64,000 nt of DNA from Thiorhodovibrio litoralis. GTDB taxonomy: Bacteria > Pseudomonadota > Gammaproteobacteria > Chromatiales > Chromatiaceae. The notes under the pieces are model-generated. The model was not told the DNA's origin and ran no database searches. It was given only the letters and a program-made list of their open reading frames with translations. Both the position numbers and the translations under genes were made by a program. Positions 1-9,312 of this stretch are shown in pieces. Each line of letters begins with the position of its first letter. The stretch's first letter is position 1. The stretch spans positions 1,338,501-1,402,500 of the forward strand of contig NZ_CP121473.1 of assembly GCF_033954455.1 (NCBI RefSeq). Direction: 5' to 3'.

Positions 1-9
1 CCATCTATC

Positions 10-714
10 TTGAAGAGGAAACCGCTGATGTCCCTGATCCGTCAACCTCTGCTGCTGTTGATACTGATCTTTGCCGCCTCGGGTGTGGCACTAGCGAGCG
101 ACATCAATTCTGACGACATTAATCCTGGCGACATCGACGAGGGCATCGACTACCGCCTGGTCGAGCATCCCCAGCGGGTCGAGTCGGCTGGCGATGATGC
201 CTCACCCGGCAAGCAGGACGAGGTCGAAGTGGTGGAATTTTTCTGGTACGGCTGCCCGCATTGCTACCACCTCGAGCCCGAACTCAAGGAATGGCTGGCA
301 CGTCAGCCCGAGCAGGTGCACTTTCGCCGCATGCCGGCGGCCAATTCGGCGCGCTGGGTCAACCATGCCAAGGCCTTTTTTGCCGCCGAGCAGATCGGCG
401 CGCTCGAGCAATTGCACGAGCCGCTGTTCAAAGCGCTGCAAGAGGAACGCCGGCCTCTGTTCAGCGACGAGGAGCTGATCGCCTTTGCCGCCGAGCAGGG
501 CGTCGACGAGGACGCCTTCCGCGCCGCCTATGAGTCCTTTCCGGTCGATATGCAGGTGCGTAAATCGGCCGATCTCGCGACCCGCTACGGCATTACCGGC
601 GTGCCCGCGCTGGTGGTAAATGGCGCCTATGTGACTAGTCCGACCCAGACGGGAAGCCGCGCGCGTACCTTCGAGGTAATTGATGCGCTGATCGCGCGCG
701 AAATGCAAGACTAA
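10..714 (+). CDS. dsbA: DsbA-like periplasmic thiol:disulfide oxidoreductase
   Basis: Predicted periplasmic dithiol oxidase that introduces disulfide bonds into exported proteins. The N-terminus has a KRK patch followed by a long hydrophobic run ending near residue 30 (VALAS), a signal peptide. The thioredoxin-fold active site CPHC (C82, C85) sits in FFWYGCPHCYHLEP, and the cis-proline loop is TGVPAL near the C-terminus. CPHC is the DsbA-type dipeptide. The TTG at position 10 supplies the basic n-region; an ATG at 28 is an alternative start with a less charged leader. A further upstream start cannot be excluded because the window begins here. Residues 31-70, between signal and thioredoxin fold, are acidic and probably disordered. 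The gene converges on ygfZ. Confidence 0.88.
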   Translation: MKRKPLMSLIRQPLLLLILIFAASGVALASDINSDDINPGDIDEGIDYRLVEHPQRVESAGDDASPGKQDEVEVVEFFWYGCPHCYHLEPELKEWLARQPEQVHFRRMPAANSARWVNHAKAFFAAEQIGALEQLHEPLFKALQEERRPLFSDEELIAFAAEQGVDEDAFRAAYESFPVDMQVRKSADLATRYGITGVPALVVNGAYVTSPTQTGSRARTFEVIDALIAREMQD

Positions 715-768
715 CCGCTTGAAGCTAATGCCGGGTCGCCACGGCGAACACCTGGCATTGAGCGCTTT

Positions 769-1803
769 TTACACCTCGGGCGGGAATCCGTAAGCGGGTG
801 GCTGCAGCTCAACTGGAGTGCCGGTGTCGGCAAGGGTGAGATCGGCGTGTTCGACCGCGGCGATTTCCGCTACCGCCAGCAGCTCGCAGCGACCGGCGGC
901 GTTTTGCTGGGCAGCAACTACTGTGCCCGCTCCTTGGCTGGACTGGCTGCTGGCGGAATCAAGCCGACTGCCGGGGGCAGGGGGCTGCGCGAGCGCCACC
1001 TCGCCGACGTACATGCGTCGCTTCAGCTTCCCCAGATATTGCATGCGCGCGACAACCTCCTGACCGGTGTAGCAGCCCTTGTGGAAGCTGACGCCGTCGA
1101 TCAGATGCAAATTGATCATTTGCGGCACGAACAGCTCCCTGGTGGCCGGGTCGATGGTCGGGATGCCGGCGCGAATGTCCTGCAGCGCCCAGAGATCATC
1201 GGCGGCGCGAGCGGCGCCGGCAGTCTGAGCTTCGCGCCACAGGCTTTCGGCGGCGGATGGCGGGCCGACGAACAGCCAGCGCGGCAGCGGGCCGGCAATG
1301 CGGATCAGTGCCGTATCGCTGCGGCGGACGACCCCGTTGTCGCTGTCTGGCAGGCTGCCGAAGCGCTCTGTCAACACTGCAGCCATGCATTCGCCGACCA
1401 GACCCAGGCAGACGAGCTCGTCGCTGCGATCGCTAAGGCTGACCTGCGCGCGCAGCACAAACATCTTCAGCCGTGGCAGCAGGGTGGCGATTTGCTCGCG
1501 CGGCAGGATCAGCCGATACCCGTCGCCCTCGCGCAGGACGCGAAAGTTGGCCAGCATGCGGCCCTTGGCATTGCAGTGGCTGCTCAGCTGAGCATGCGAA
1601 TCGGAGAGCTCGCGTAGGTCGTTACTGAGCTGTCCCTGTAGAAAGTCGGTCGCCTCCGCGCCATGGATGTCGATTGCGCCAAGTTCGCCAAGCGCGCAGA
1701 GCGCGCACTCGGCCTCAGCCGGCATGTCGGGGAATGTCACTTTGGAAGTGGCGCCGACGGTGCCGCCGAAATCCGCGAGGAAACTTTGCCAGTGGTCGTT
1801 CAT
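769..1803 (-). CDS. ygfZ: Folate-binding protein YgfZ (GcvT-like)
   Basis: Tetrahydrofolate-binding protein of the YgfZ/CAF17 family, which supports maintenance or repair of certain Fe-S enzymes. The family signature K-G-C-Y-T-G-Q-E is present about two thirds of the way through, with its conserved cysteine, followed by VVARMQYLGKLKRR. The fold resembles the GcvT aminomethyltransferase domain, starting with a short LGELGAIDIHGAEATDFLQGQLSNDL segment typical of the family (quoted here only as landmark residues). The open frame extends to 1881, but the 26 extra residues are basic and low in family character, so the ATG at 1803 (MNDHWQ) is preferred. The gene is divergent from the RNase II family gene. 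Confidence 0.87.
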   Translation of the reverse strand: MNDHWQSFLADFGGTVGATSKVTFPDMPAEAECALCALGELGAIDIHGAEATDFLQGQLSNDLRELSDSHAQLSSHCNAKGRMLANFRVLREGDGYRLILPREQIATLLPRLKMFVLRAQVSLSDRSDELVCLGLVGECMAAVLTERFGSLPDSDNGVVRRSDTALIRIAGPLPRWLFVGPPSAAESLWREAQTAGAARAADDLWALQDIRAGIPTIDPATRELFVPQMINLHLIDGVSFHKGCYTGQEVVARMQYLGKLKRRMYVGEVALAQPPAPGSRLDSASSQSSQGAGTVVAAQQNAAGRCELLAVAEIAAVEHADLTLADTGTPVELQPPAYGFPPEV

Positions 1804-2011
1804 GGGTGCATGCCTGTTTGTCTGCCTGCTGCGTTTGTCGGGTACGGTTTTTGGTTTTGAGCCGGTTTCTACCTTCGCCATTTGCGCGAAAGATGACTGC
1901 GATAGGCTGGCTGGGGTAGGGTGAGCAGCTCAAGCCGGTGGCGGTCGCATATACCTGCGCCTTCCGCCGGGCGGCGCCTCATTTTGCTATTGTCTGGGAG
2001 ATAGCTTCATC

Positions 2012-3862
2012 TTGTCCATTCATCAAGGCAGTCCGCGCGTCGATGCGTTGGTGCTCTACAAGTCCCGCCCGGCGCGGGTCAGCGCGCTCGACGACAAAAT
2101 CGAGATCGAGCTCGAAGGTAGCCAGACCAAGCGCGTGCGCCCCAAAGACGTGGTGATGCTGCATCCGGGCCCGCTGCGCCGGCTTGCTGATCTTACCAAC
2201 GGGCTTGGCGAGCTGGCCGGTGATGGCGGGAGTGTCGAGGAGACCTGGGAGCTGCTCGATGGCGAGACCACCACCCTGGTCGATCTGGCCGAGCTGATTC
2301 ATGGCGAGTCCTCCCCTGCGGCTGTCTGGGCGACCTGGCAGTTGGTCATGGAAGGCGTGCTGTTCGAGGGCGAGCCCGATGCCATCCACCCGCGCTCGGC
2401 CGAGGCGATTGCCGAGGAGCGCGAGCAGCGCGAGGCAAAGGCGCGCGCCGAGCAGGACTGGGCGGATTTTGTCGCCCGCGTCGAGCAGCGCGCGCTGGCC
2501 CCAGAGGATGCCGAGCGCCTGCGCGAGGTCGAGCGCCTGGCCTATCAGCAGAGCGAGCACTCGCGCATTCTCAAACACTTCAATGTGGCCGAGCAGCCAG
2601 CGAAGGCGCATGAATTCCTGCTGCGCATCGGCCATTGGCGGCCCGAGCATAACCCGCATCCGCGACGCTTCGGGGTGGCGCTCAGGTCACCCGAGTTGGC
2701 GCTGCCCGAGTTGGTCGAGGAGTCCCGTTTGGATCTGACCGGCCTGCCGGCTTTCGCGATTGACGATGCCGGCAATCAGGACCCGGACGATGCCATCAGC
2801 CTGGATGGCGAACGCATCTGGGTGCATGTGGCCGATGTGGCCGCTTTAGTGGCCCCGGGCTCGGAACTCGACCTCGAGGCGCGTGCGCGCGGGGCCACGC
2901 TGTACTTGCCAGAAGGGGCGGTGACCATGCTGCCAGAGGCGGCGACCGCAGCGCTCGGTGTGGGTCTGCAAGAGGTTTCCCCAGCCTTGTCCTTCGGTTT
3001 TCGCTGCGACGAGCAGGGGGAGCTTGCCGATATCGATATTCAGCCAAGCTGGGTGCGGGTTGAGCGCCTGAGCTACGCCGAGGCGGAGCAGCGGCTGGAC
3101 GAGGAGCCCTTCGCCTCCTTGATGCAAATTACCGAGCGCTTCCGCGCCCGGCGTGCGGCCAATCAGTCCGCCCGTATCGATCTGCCGGAGGTCAGTGTGC
3201 GGCTGCGCGACGGCCAAGTGGCGATCGAGCCGATCGAACGCCTGGCCGCGCGCGATCTGGTCACTGACGCCATGCTGATGGCCGGCGAGGCCGCAGCGCG
3301 CTTTTGCCAGGAACGCGCGCTTGCCATCCCCTTTGCCGTGCAGCCGCCGCCGGAGCGCATCGAGCAGCCGGAGACGCTGTCTGGCATGTACGCCTATCGG
3401 CGCTGTTTTAAGCCCACGCGCATGGCGGTGGAGCCCGGCGCGCATGGCAGCCTGGGCCTGCCGCTCTATGCGCGCGCGACCAGCCCACTGCGCCGCTATG
3501 CGGATTTGCTGGTGCATCAGCAGTTGCGCGCGCATCTGCGCGGCGATCCGGTGCTGGATGCGAGCGAGGTCGCCGCGCGCGCCAGTCAGGCCGAGGTGGC
3601 CGGGGCGGCGGTGCGCAAGGCCGAGCGGCTGTCTAATCAGCACTGGAAGCTGGTTTATCTGCGCGCCCACCCAGGGTGGCGCGGACGTGCCCAGGTGGTG
3701 GCGCAGGAGGAGCGACGCACCATGGTGATGATTCCTGAGCTTGCCTTCGAGACCCGGTTGCGCGCCAAGCAGGAGCTGGCGCTCGATGCCGAGCTGGAGC
3801 TGGTGCTGTCCTCGGTGGACCTACCTGAGCTCGAGGGGCGTTTCCGCCTCGCCGGCGGTTGA
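2012..3862 (+). CDS. RNase II / VacB-family 3'-5' exoribonuclease (RNB domain)
   Basis: Predicted processive 3'-5' exoribonuclease acting on single-stranded RNA in the cytoplasm. The catalytic RNB signature is clear at about residues 240-270: IDDAGNQDPDDAIS supplies the clustered aspartates that bind two metal ions, followed by VHVADVAALV. The C-terminal half contains ATSPLRRYADLLVHQQL, the typical RNB end motif. At 616 residues it is close to bacterial RNase II rather than the longer RNase R. The start is TTG at 2012 with a GGGAG about 11 nt upstream. The last 42 nt overlap the tail of the convergent unknown gene. I leave the symbol empty because rnb and similar short RNB proteins cannot be separated by eye. 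Confidence 0.85.
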   Translation: MSIHQGSPRVDALVLYKSRPARVSALDDKIEIELEGSQTKRVRPKDVVMLHPGPLRRLADLTNGLGELAGDGGSVEETWELLDGETTTLVDLAELIHGESSPAAVWATWQLVMEGVLFEGEPDAIHPRSAEAIAEEREQREAKARAEQDWADFVARVEQRALAPEDAERLREVERLAYQQSEHSRILKHFNVAEQPAKAHEFLLRIGHWRPEHNPHPRRFGVALRSPELALPELVEESRLDLTGLPAFAIDDAGNQDPDDAISLDGERIWVHVADVAALVAPGSELDLEARARGATLYLPEGAVTMLPEAATAALGVGLQEVSPALSFGFRCDEQGELADIDIQPSWVRVERLSYAEAEQRLDEEPFASLMQITERFRARRAANQSARIDLPEVSVRLRDGQVAIEPIERLAARDLVTDAMLMAGEAAARFCQERALAIPFAVQPPPERIEQPETLSGMYAYRRCFKPTRMAVEPGAHGSLGLPLYARATSPLRRYADLLVHQQLRAHLRGDPVLDASEVAARASQAEVAGAAVRKAERLSNQHWKLVYLRAHPGWRGRAQVVAQEERRTMVMIPELAFETRLRAKQELALDAELELVLSSVDLPELEGRFRLAGG

Positions 3863-4531
3863 CTTGGCCGCGAGCAGCCTTGCGCGCGCGGCCAGGAAAT
3901 CGTCCGCGTTCAGGTATTGGATGACCACGGCGCCGTCTGGGTCGCGTGCGATGTCCATGCCGACCTCAGGGTAGAGCCAGTGCAGGATGCCGGTTTCTTC
4001 GCTGAGAATTTCCGCTGGCTCGCCGAAGTTTCCCGCGAGATCACGCGCTTCGAGTCGCTTCCATGGCAGATAGGTGAGACGGCGCAGCGGTGCCTGGGCC
4101 AGGCGGGTGGAGTCCGCTGGTGCCAGGGTGACCTTGCGCGCGCCATTGCCGAGGCCGCTGATGCGCGTTCCGCGCTGGTAAATAGCCTCCAGCTCGGCTG
4201 CGGGCACTTGCAAGGTCACCACCCAATCGGCGCGGATCTGGCTTAGGATGACGTCATCGAAAAAGGCCTCGACGCTCATGCTGCCGCCCGGCTCGACGAA
4301 CAGGCTGAGCTTGCCGGGTTCGCTGAGCAGCCCCTGCAGCTCAGCCAGCCGGCTCTCGCCCAGGGTGAGGCCAAAGACCTCGACTTGCCCGGCCTCAGAG
4401 CGGGTGACATCCCAGGGCAGCCGCGGCGGGCCGGATGGCGCAGTGGGTGGCTTGAGCGACAGCAGGAGCCAGACCCCGATAAAGCCCATCAGCGCAGCGG
4501 CCAGGATGCTCAGGATGATTTTTCGGTCCAT
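3821..4531 (-). CDS. Hypothetical protein with N-terminal membrane anchor
   Basis: Unknown function. The product starts MDRKIILSILAAALMGF, a single hydrophobic segment of about 20 residues after a positive n-region, suggesting a signal anchor with a periplasmic body of about 200 residues. The body has no cysteine pairs or metal motifs that I recognise; it alternates charged and hydrophobic residues as a soluble alpha/beta domain would. ATG at 4531 has AAGG just upstream; an ATG at 4546 is also in frame. The 3' end overlaps the RNase II family gene by 42 nt on the opposite strand, so the two transcripts would be complementary at their ends. It is divergently spaced from nothing close and lies downstream of the DUF498 gene on the same strand. 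Confidence 0.6.
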   Translation of the reverse strand: MDRKIILSILAAALMGFIGVWLLLSLKPPTAPSGPPRLPWDVTRSEAGQVEVFGLTLGESRLAELQGLLSEPGKLSLFVEPGGSMSVEAFFDDVILSQIRADWVVTLQVPAAELEAIYQRGTRISGLGNGARKVTLAPADSTRLAQAPLRRLTYLPWKRLEARDLAGNFGEPAEILSEETGILHWLYPEVGMDIARDPDGAVVIQYLNADDFLAARARLLAAKSTAGEAETPLELR

Positions 4532-4591
4532 GGCCCTTAAGGTCATTCGTTGGCGGCGAGTAGCGCTCTTGGCGCGCAGCCGCAGCTTAGA

Positions 4592-5053
4592 TCATGGCCG
4601 CTCGAGCAGCAGGCCGGCGGCGACGCGCCGGCCCTCGCTGGCGAGCAGGTTGTAAGTGCGGCAGGCGGCACCGGTGCGCATCCATTCGATCCCGATGCCG
4701 TCTTCGGCGCCGGCGGCGAGCAGCGATGGCGGCGGCAGGATGGGGGTCGCGCCAGTGCCGATCAGAATCACCTGCGGGCGGGCGTCGAGCAAAGCTTCGA
4801 GATCGGCTCGTTCCAAGTCTCTGATGTCGGCTGGTTCAAAGTCTTCGAGGTCCGCTTTTTCGAGGGTGTTCTGCTTCATCGAGCGAGAGGGCGGCGAACT
4901 CGATGGCGACTGCGGCAAGACCCATGGCCGCACCGGGGCGTCCGGTAACAGCAGGACCGCATGGGCGAAGACCTGCCCGCTGATGCAAAAATGCTCGGCG
5001 TCATAGGCGTCGATGCGCAAGGTTCCCGGATCAAGGATTTCAGAAAATTTCAT
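4592..5053 (-). CDS. Mth938-like / DUF498 domain protein
   Basis: Small protein of the Mth938 (DUF498/NDUFAF3-like) family; the bacterial function is unsettled. The family hallmark is visible: a VILIGTGATPILPPP strand-loop followed by GIGIEWMRTGAACRTYNLLASEGRRVAAGLL. Length is 153 residues, longer than the usual 120-130, because residues about 48-82 form an insertion rich in Pro, Ser and then acidic imperfect repeats (DLEDFEPADIRDLERADLEAL). The insert lies between the first beta-hairpin and the IGTG strand. Start ATG at 5053. It sits upstream of the unknown membrane-anchored gene on the same strand and is divergent from tolC. Confidence 0.78.
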   Translation of the reverse strand: MKFSEILDPGTLRIDAYDAEHFCISGQVFAHAVLLLPDAPVRPWVLPQSPSSSPPSRSMKQNTLEKADLEDFEPADIRDLERADLEALLDARPQVILIGTGATPILPPPSLLAAGAEDGIGIEWMRTGAACRTYNLLASEGRRVAAGLLLERP

Positions 5054-5288
5054 GACACGCTCGGTTGCTTGGGGCGGCCATTAACTGTCGGAGTTGTTAA
5101 CGGCGCAATCTACCGATGCAAGGCCGGTCGGGACAAGGTATCATTTCCGTTGGTTATTCGCCTCCCATGCGCCCTCGGGTCTGCGCGAGCGACGGCTTTG
5201 CTCGCGGTGGTCCGTTAGGTTCGTGCGGGGCGATCAAGCATCAGGAATACTCGGCTTGGGGCCGACGGTCTCGGGAATCAACACTGTC

Positions 5289-6695
5289 ATGTCAAAACCC
5301 TTCACGATGTCTTCTTCGGGCGGCTCATGCTCGGGGATTGCGCGCGCGCGCCTGTTTGCCGTTGCGCTGCTCGCTCCGCTGTGCATTCTGCCTGGAGCGC
5401 AGGCGGCCGATCTACTCGACATCTACGATCTCGCCGCCAACAGCGATCCCACCTTGCGGGAATCGGAGCAGACCTTCTACGCCACGCGCGAGAGCAAGCC
5501 GCAGGCGCAAGCGCTGCTGTTGCCGAATTTCTCTCTGAACGGCAATGTGAATTACAACAACGTCAAGAGTCAGGGGGGGCGCACCAGCTTGTTTGGCTCG
5601 GCCAATCGCAACGATACCTATCAGACGTCGGGCGTCGGTGCGGTGCTGTCGCAATCGCTCTATAACCGTGCGAGCTGGGTCCAGCTCAGTCAGGCTGACA
5701 ACTCCATCAATCAGGCCGAGGCCCAGTACAAGGCGGCGCAAATCGACCTGATGGTGCGCACCACCCAGGCCTATTTCGACGTGCTGCGCGCGAATGATGC
5801 AGTACGCGTGCAGAAGGCGCTGGAAACCGCCAATGCGCGCCAACTCGAGCAGTCGCAGCAGCGCTTCGAGGTGGGCCTGGTCGCCATTACCGACGTGAAC
5901 GAAAGCCAGGCTGCTTACGACCGCTCGCGTGCCAATCTGATCAGCGCGAAGAACATCCTCGATAACCGCTGGGAGGCGCTCAGGCGCATTGTTGGTCCGG
6001 TCTCGCTGCCTCTGGCGCGACTGGGTGACAAACTACCCTTGGCTCCGCCCGAGCCAAACGATATGGACACCTGGGCCGAGACAGCGTTGTCGAGTAATTT
6101 TAATGTCATCGCCGCGCGACAAGCTGTCGAGGTGGCGCGCAAGGAGATCGAAGTTCAGCGCTCAGGCTACTACCCAAGTGTCGATGTGCAGGCGGGTTAT
6201 GATCTGGCGCGCTCCGGGGCGGAGTACGGTCAGGATACCGACAGCGCCTACGTTGGGTTGAATCTGACGGTGCCTGTTTATCAGGGCGGTGCCGTGGCCT
6301 CCCGCACCCGCCAGGCCGGGTACAATTTTCGCGCCGCTCAGGATCGCTTCGATCAGCAGCGCCGCGCGGTGCTCAACGACGTCAAGGACGCCTTTCGCGG
6401 CATTCTCTCAAGCATCAGCGATGTCAAAGCGCGGCAGGCCGCCATTGTCTCAGCGCGAAGCGCCCTGGAATCCACCCAGGCAGGTCTTGAAGTCGGCACC
6501 CGCACGCAGGTCGATGTGCTGAATGCGCAGCAGAATTTGTTCCAGGCGGAATATGACTACCTCTCGTCGCGTTACGACTACATCATCAATGGCGCCCTGC
6601 TGCATCAGGCGACCAGCACGCTCAACCGTGATGTGCTCGCGATGGGCAACGCCTGGCTGAATAAAAAAGATCTGGTCGAGCCACCGTCGTACTGA
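5289..6695 (+). CDS. tolC: TolC family outer-membrane efflux/secretion channel
   Basis: Outer-membrane factor forming the exit duct for tripartite efflux pumps or type I secretion. The 468-residue product has a signal peptide ending LPGAQA, then the two structural repeats of Tol[27 protein letters not shown] starts the first helical hairpin and a second [38 protein letters not shown] stretch starts the second (landmarks only). ATG 5289 is chosen because it directly precedes the signal sequence; the open frame reaches back to 5094 without protein-like content. The aroC start lies 13 nt downstream of the stop and its Shine-Dalgarno overlaps the stop codon, so the two are probably cotranscribed. 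No ABC exporter or membrane-fusion gene is nearby. Confidence 0.88.
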   Translation: MSKPFTMSSSGGSCSGIARARLFAVALLAPLCILPGAQAADLLDIYDLAANSDPTLRESEQTFYATRESKPQAQALLLPNFSLNGNVNYNNVKSQGGRTSLFGSANRNDTYQTSGVGAVLSQSLYNRASWVQLSQADNSINQAEAQYKAAQIDLMVRTTQAYFDVLRANDAVRVQKALETANARQLEQSQQRFEVGLVAITDVNESQAAYDRSRANLISAKNILDNRWEALRRIVGPVSLPLARLGDKLPLAPPEPNDMDTWAETALSSNFNVIAARQAVEVARKEIEVQRSGYYPSVDVQAGYDLARSGAEYGQDTDSAYVGLNLTVPVYQGGAVASRTRQAGYNFRAAQDRFDQQRRAVLNDVKDAFRGILSSISDVKARQAAIVSARSALESTQAGLEVGTRTQVDVLNAQQNLFQAEYDYLSSRYDYIINGALLHQATSTLNRDVLAMGNAWLNKKDLVEPPSY

Positions 6696-6708
6696 GGTCG
6701 CGCGCGAC

Positions 6709-7821
6709 ATGTCTGGTAATAGCCTCGGGCGCAGCTTGGTCTTCACCAGCTTTGGTGAGAGTCATGGCCCGGCGATCGGTGGAATCCTCGACGGCTGCCC
6801 GCCGGGCATTCCGCTTGCCGAGGCCGATCTGCAAATCGATCTCGACCGGCGCGCGCCTGGTCAGTCGCGCCACACCACCCAAAGGCGCGAGCCTGACCAG
6901 GTGCGCATTCTCTCGGGCGTCTTTGAGGGGCAGACCACGGGTACGCCAATCGCGTTGCTGATCGAAAATGTCGATCAGCGCTCCAAAGACTACTCCGAAA
7001 TCGCCAGTCGCTTTCGCCCCGGCCACGCCGACTACAGCTACACGATGAAATACGGCCACCGCGATTATCGCGGCGGCGGGCGCTCCTCGGCGCGCGAAAC
7101 TGCTGCCCGCGTCGCCGCGGGGGCGGTGGCAAAACAGGTCCTCAAGGTCCTGTGTGGCGCGCGGGTGCGGGGGTATCTGTCGCAGCTCGGGCCGCTGCGC
7201 CCGCAAGTGCTCGATTGGGAGCAAGTCAACGCCAACCCCTTCTTCTGCGGCGATGTCGGCCTGGTCCCGGAGCTTGAGTCCTACATGGATGCCCTGCGCA
7301 AGGATGGTGACTCCATCGGCGCCGAGGTGACCGTGGTGGCCGAGGGGCTGCCTCCGGGGCTCGGCGAGCCGGTATTCGATCGCCTCGATGCCGATATCGC
7401 CCATGCGTTGATGAGCATCAATGCGGTCAAGGGCGTCGAGGTCGGCGCCGGCTTTGCAAGCGTGGCCCAGAAAGGTAGCGAGCACCGCGATGAAATGACC
7501 CCGGCAGGCTTTTTGAGCAACAATGCCGGCGGCGTGTTGGGGGGCATCTCAACCGGGCAGGACATCATCGCGCGCCTTGCGCTCAAACCAACCTCAAGCA
7601 TTCGCTTGCCAGGGCGCACGGTCAACCTGAGCGGGGAAGCGGTGGAGATCGTCACCAAAGGCCGCCATGACCCTTGCGTTGGCATTCGCGCCACGCCCAT
7701 CGCCGAGGCCATGCTGGCGCTGGTGCTGGCCGATCATCTGTTGCGCCAGCGCGGGCAGAACGCCGGGATTCAAACCCCGCTCGACCCATTGCCGGCGCAG
7801 GCGCCGCCCTCGGGCGAGTGA
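6709..7821 (+). CDS. aroC: Chorismate synthase
   Basis: Catalyses the last shared step of aromatic amino-acid synthesis, converting EPSP to chorismate with reduced FMN. The product opens [20 protein letters not shown], containing the GESHG signature; [18 protein letters not shown] and the [27 protein letters not shown] block are the other family signatures and carry the FMN/EPSP-binding residues. Length of 370 is normal. A TGAGGT just upstream, overlapping the tolC stop, is a good ribosome-binding site. There is nothing unusual in the sequence. Confidence 0.96.
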   Translation: MSGNSLGRSLVFTSFGESHGPAIGGILDGCPPGIPLAEADLQIDLDRRAPGQSRHTTQRREPDQVRILSGVFEGQTTGTPIALLIENVDQRSKDYSEIASRFRPGHADYSYTMKYGHRDYRGGGRSSARETAARVAAGAVAKQVLKVLCGARVRGYLSQLGPLRPQVLDWEQVNANPFFCGDVGLVPELESYMDALRKDGDSIGAEVTVVAEGLPPGLGEPVFDRLDADIAHALMSINAVKGVEVGAGFASVAQKGSEHRDEMTPAGFLSNNAGGVLGGISTGQDIIARLALKPTSSIRLPGRTVNLSGEAVEIVTKGRHDPCVGIRATPIAEAMLALVLADHLLRQRGQNAGIQTPLDPLPAQAPPSGE

Positions 7822-7942
7822 CGGATGCCGGTTTGTTGCATCCCCTTATTCCCATTCCACTCCAAGCAGCCTTGAACATCCGCTAGCGACCCCTGCCGGC
7901 GCGAGCGCGTCTTGCCGGTTATCCGCTGCCCGCATCTCCCTT

Positions 7943-9082
7943 ATGCCCTACTGGCGCCTGTCCGGCTACTACCTCTTCTATTTTGGCGCCCTGGGTGCGC
8001 TGGTGCCCTATTGGGGCCTTTATCTGAAGTCACTCGGGTTTTCCTCGGCGGCCATTGGCGCGCTCATGGCCATCCTGATGGGCACCAAGTTGGCGGCACC
8101 CATGCTCTGGGGTTGGCTGGCGGACCATCTGGGAAAGCGCATGCTGCTGGTGCGTCTGTCCGCCTTTGCCACTTGCATCGCGTTCGTCGGCATTTTTTGG
8201 GCGCAGTCGCTGGGCGCGGTGGCGGCGGTGATGCTGCTGTTCAGCTTCTTTTGGAACGCGGCCTTGCCGCAGATGGAATCGGTCACCTTCAATCACCTGG
8301 GGGCAGCCGTCAATCGTTACTCACGGGTGCGTCTGTGGGGTTCGGTCGGCTTTGTTCTCACAGTCGGGCTGCTCGGCTGGTGGATTGGACGCGACGGTAC
8401 AGGTGCGATTCCAGGGGCCGTGCTGGTGCTTTTCATCGCCGTCTGGATCAGTGCCTTGTTGGTTCCCGATTGCGCGCATCGGCACCATCCGCATCCGGTG
8501 CCGCCCGTTCGCTGCCTGCTTGCCCGTCCCGAGATCGCCTTTTTTCTGCTGGCTTGCTTTTTGATGCAGTTCAGTCATGGGATTTACTACGCTTTTTATT
8601 CCATTCATCTCGAGGCAATTGGCTATCCTAGTGTGTTGGTCGGCGGTCTTTGGGCGTTTGGCGTGGTGGCCGAGGTGTTGGTATTCCTGCGCATGCACTG
8701 GTTGCTCGAGCGCTTCGGCGCGCGCAACATTCTGCTGACGGCCCTGTTGCTGGCGGTGTTGCGTTGGAGTCTGATAGGCTTTCTGGCGCCAATCCTGTGG
8801 GTGCAGGTCTTTGCTCAAGCGCTGCACGCCGCAACCTTTGGCGCTTTTCATGCGGCGGCCATTCACCTGGTGCACCATTATTTCCCGGGCTCGATTCAGG
8901 GCCGGGGGCAGGCACTTTACAATAGCTTGAGCTTCGGCGCCGGGGGCGGTGCCGGGAGCCTGCTGGCCGGTCAGATATGGGAGCCGCTGGGCGCTGGGCC
9001 CACCTTTGCGCTGGCGGCACTGGCAGCTTTGGGCGGCTGGCTATGCACTTGGTTCTTTGTCGACAGGGAAGGGCGCTATTAG
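7943..9082 (+). CDS. MFS transporter, HcaT/MFS_1-like family
   Basis: Twelve-helix major facilitator carrier of the MFS_1-like (3-phenylpropionate permease HcaT-like) group; the substrate cannot be told. The product begins MPYWRLSGYYLFYFGALGALVPYW, where the FF/YF-GALG-PYWGLYLKSLG pattern is typical of that family, and contains the inter-helix loop WLADHLGKRMLLVR that corresponds to the MFS signature. 379 residues, all transmembrane. ATG 7943 is chosen because everything upstream in frame is arginine/proline-rich and overlaps aroC out of frame. The central cytoplasmic loop has a His-rich patch (CAHRHHPHPVP). It follows aroC by 121 nt. Confidence 0.84.
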   Translation: MPYWRLSGYYLFYFGALGALVPYWGLYLKSLGFSSAAIGALMAILMGTKLAAPMLWGWLADHLGKRMLLVRLSAFATCIAFVGIFWAQSLGAVAAVMLLFSFFWNAALPQMESVTFNHLGAAVNRYSRVRLWGSVGFVLTVGLLGWWIGRDGTGAIPGAVLVLFIAVWISALLVPDCAHRHHPHPVPPVRCLLARPEIAFFLLACFLMQFSHGIYYAFYSIHLEAIGYPSVLVGGLWAFGVVAEVLVFLRMHWLLERFGARNILLTALLLAVLRWSLIGFLAPILWVQVFAQALHAATFGAFHAAAIHLVHHYFPGSIQGRGQALYNSLSFGAGGGAGSLLAGQIWEPLGAGPTFALAALAALGGWLCTWFFVDREGRY

Positions 9083-9093
9083 GCGTCGTCCCT

Positions 9094-9120
9094 GTTTTGT
9101 GTTAAGGGTTTTGTGTTAAG
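9094..9120. repeat. Two direct copies of a 13-bp element
   Basis: GTTTTGTGTTAAG occurs at 9094-9106 and again at 9108-9120, a 14-bp period. It lies 12 nt after the MFS stop and ahead of the DUF4912/glgA pair. The spacing of somewhat more than one helical turn would suit a regulator or simply reflect slippage; no promoter can be assigned. Confidence 0.5.
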
Positions 9121-9312
9121 ATCTCACACCGAAGGTTCCGCTGGCCGCCGCGGACCTATTAGGCTCTGCTCTTGCCGCGCCCGGCTTGGGCTTGATCTCT
9201 GGAGGCCAGGCGGATTTTTCGACTCTTCCCCCGTTCCGACGATGCTCAGACATCGATTGCGCGCGCCCCGTCAGAGCCTTTTCCGGTTGCCGGCGAGCGT
9301 GATTTCTTTGTC

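Noticed and set aside
5289..6695. tolC as part of a local type I secretion operon for the large exoproteins
   Set aside because: No ABC exporter or membrane-fusion gene lies nearby; tolC is followed by aroC, and the exoproteins are more than 11 kb away.
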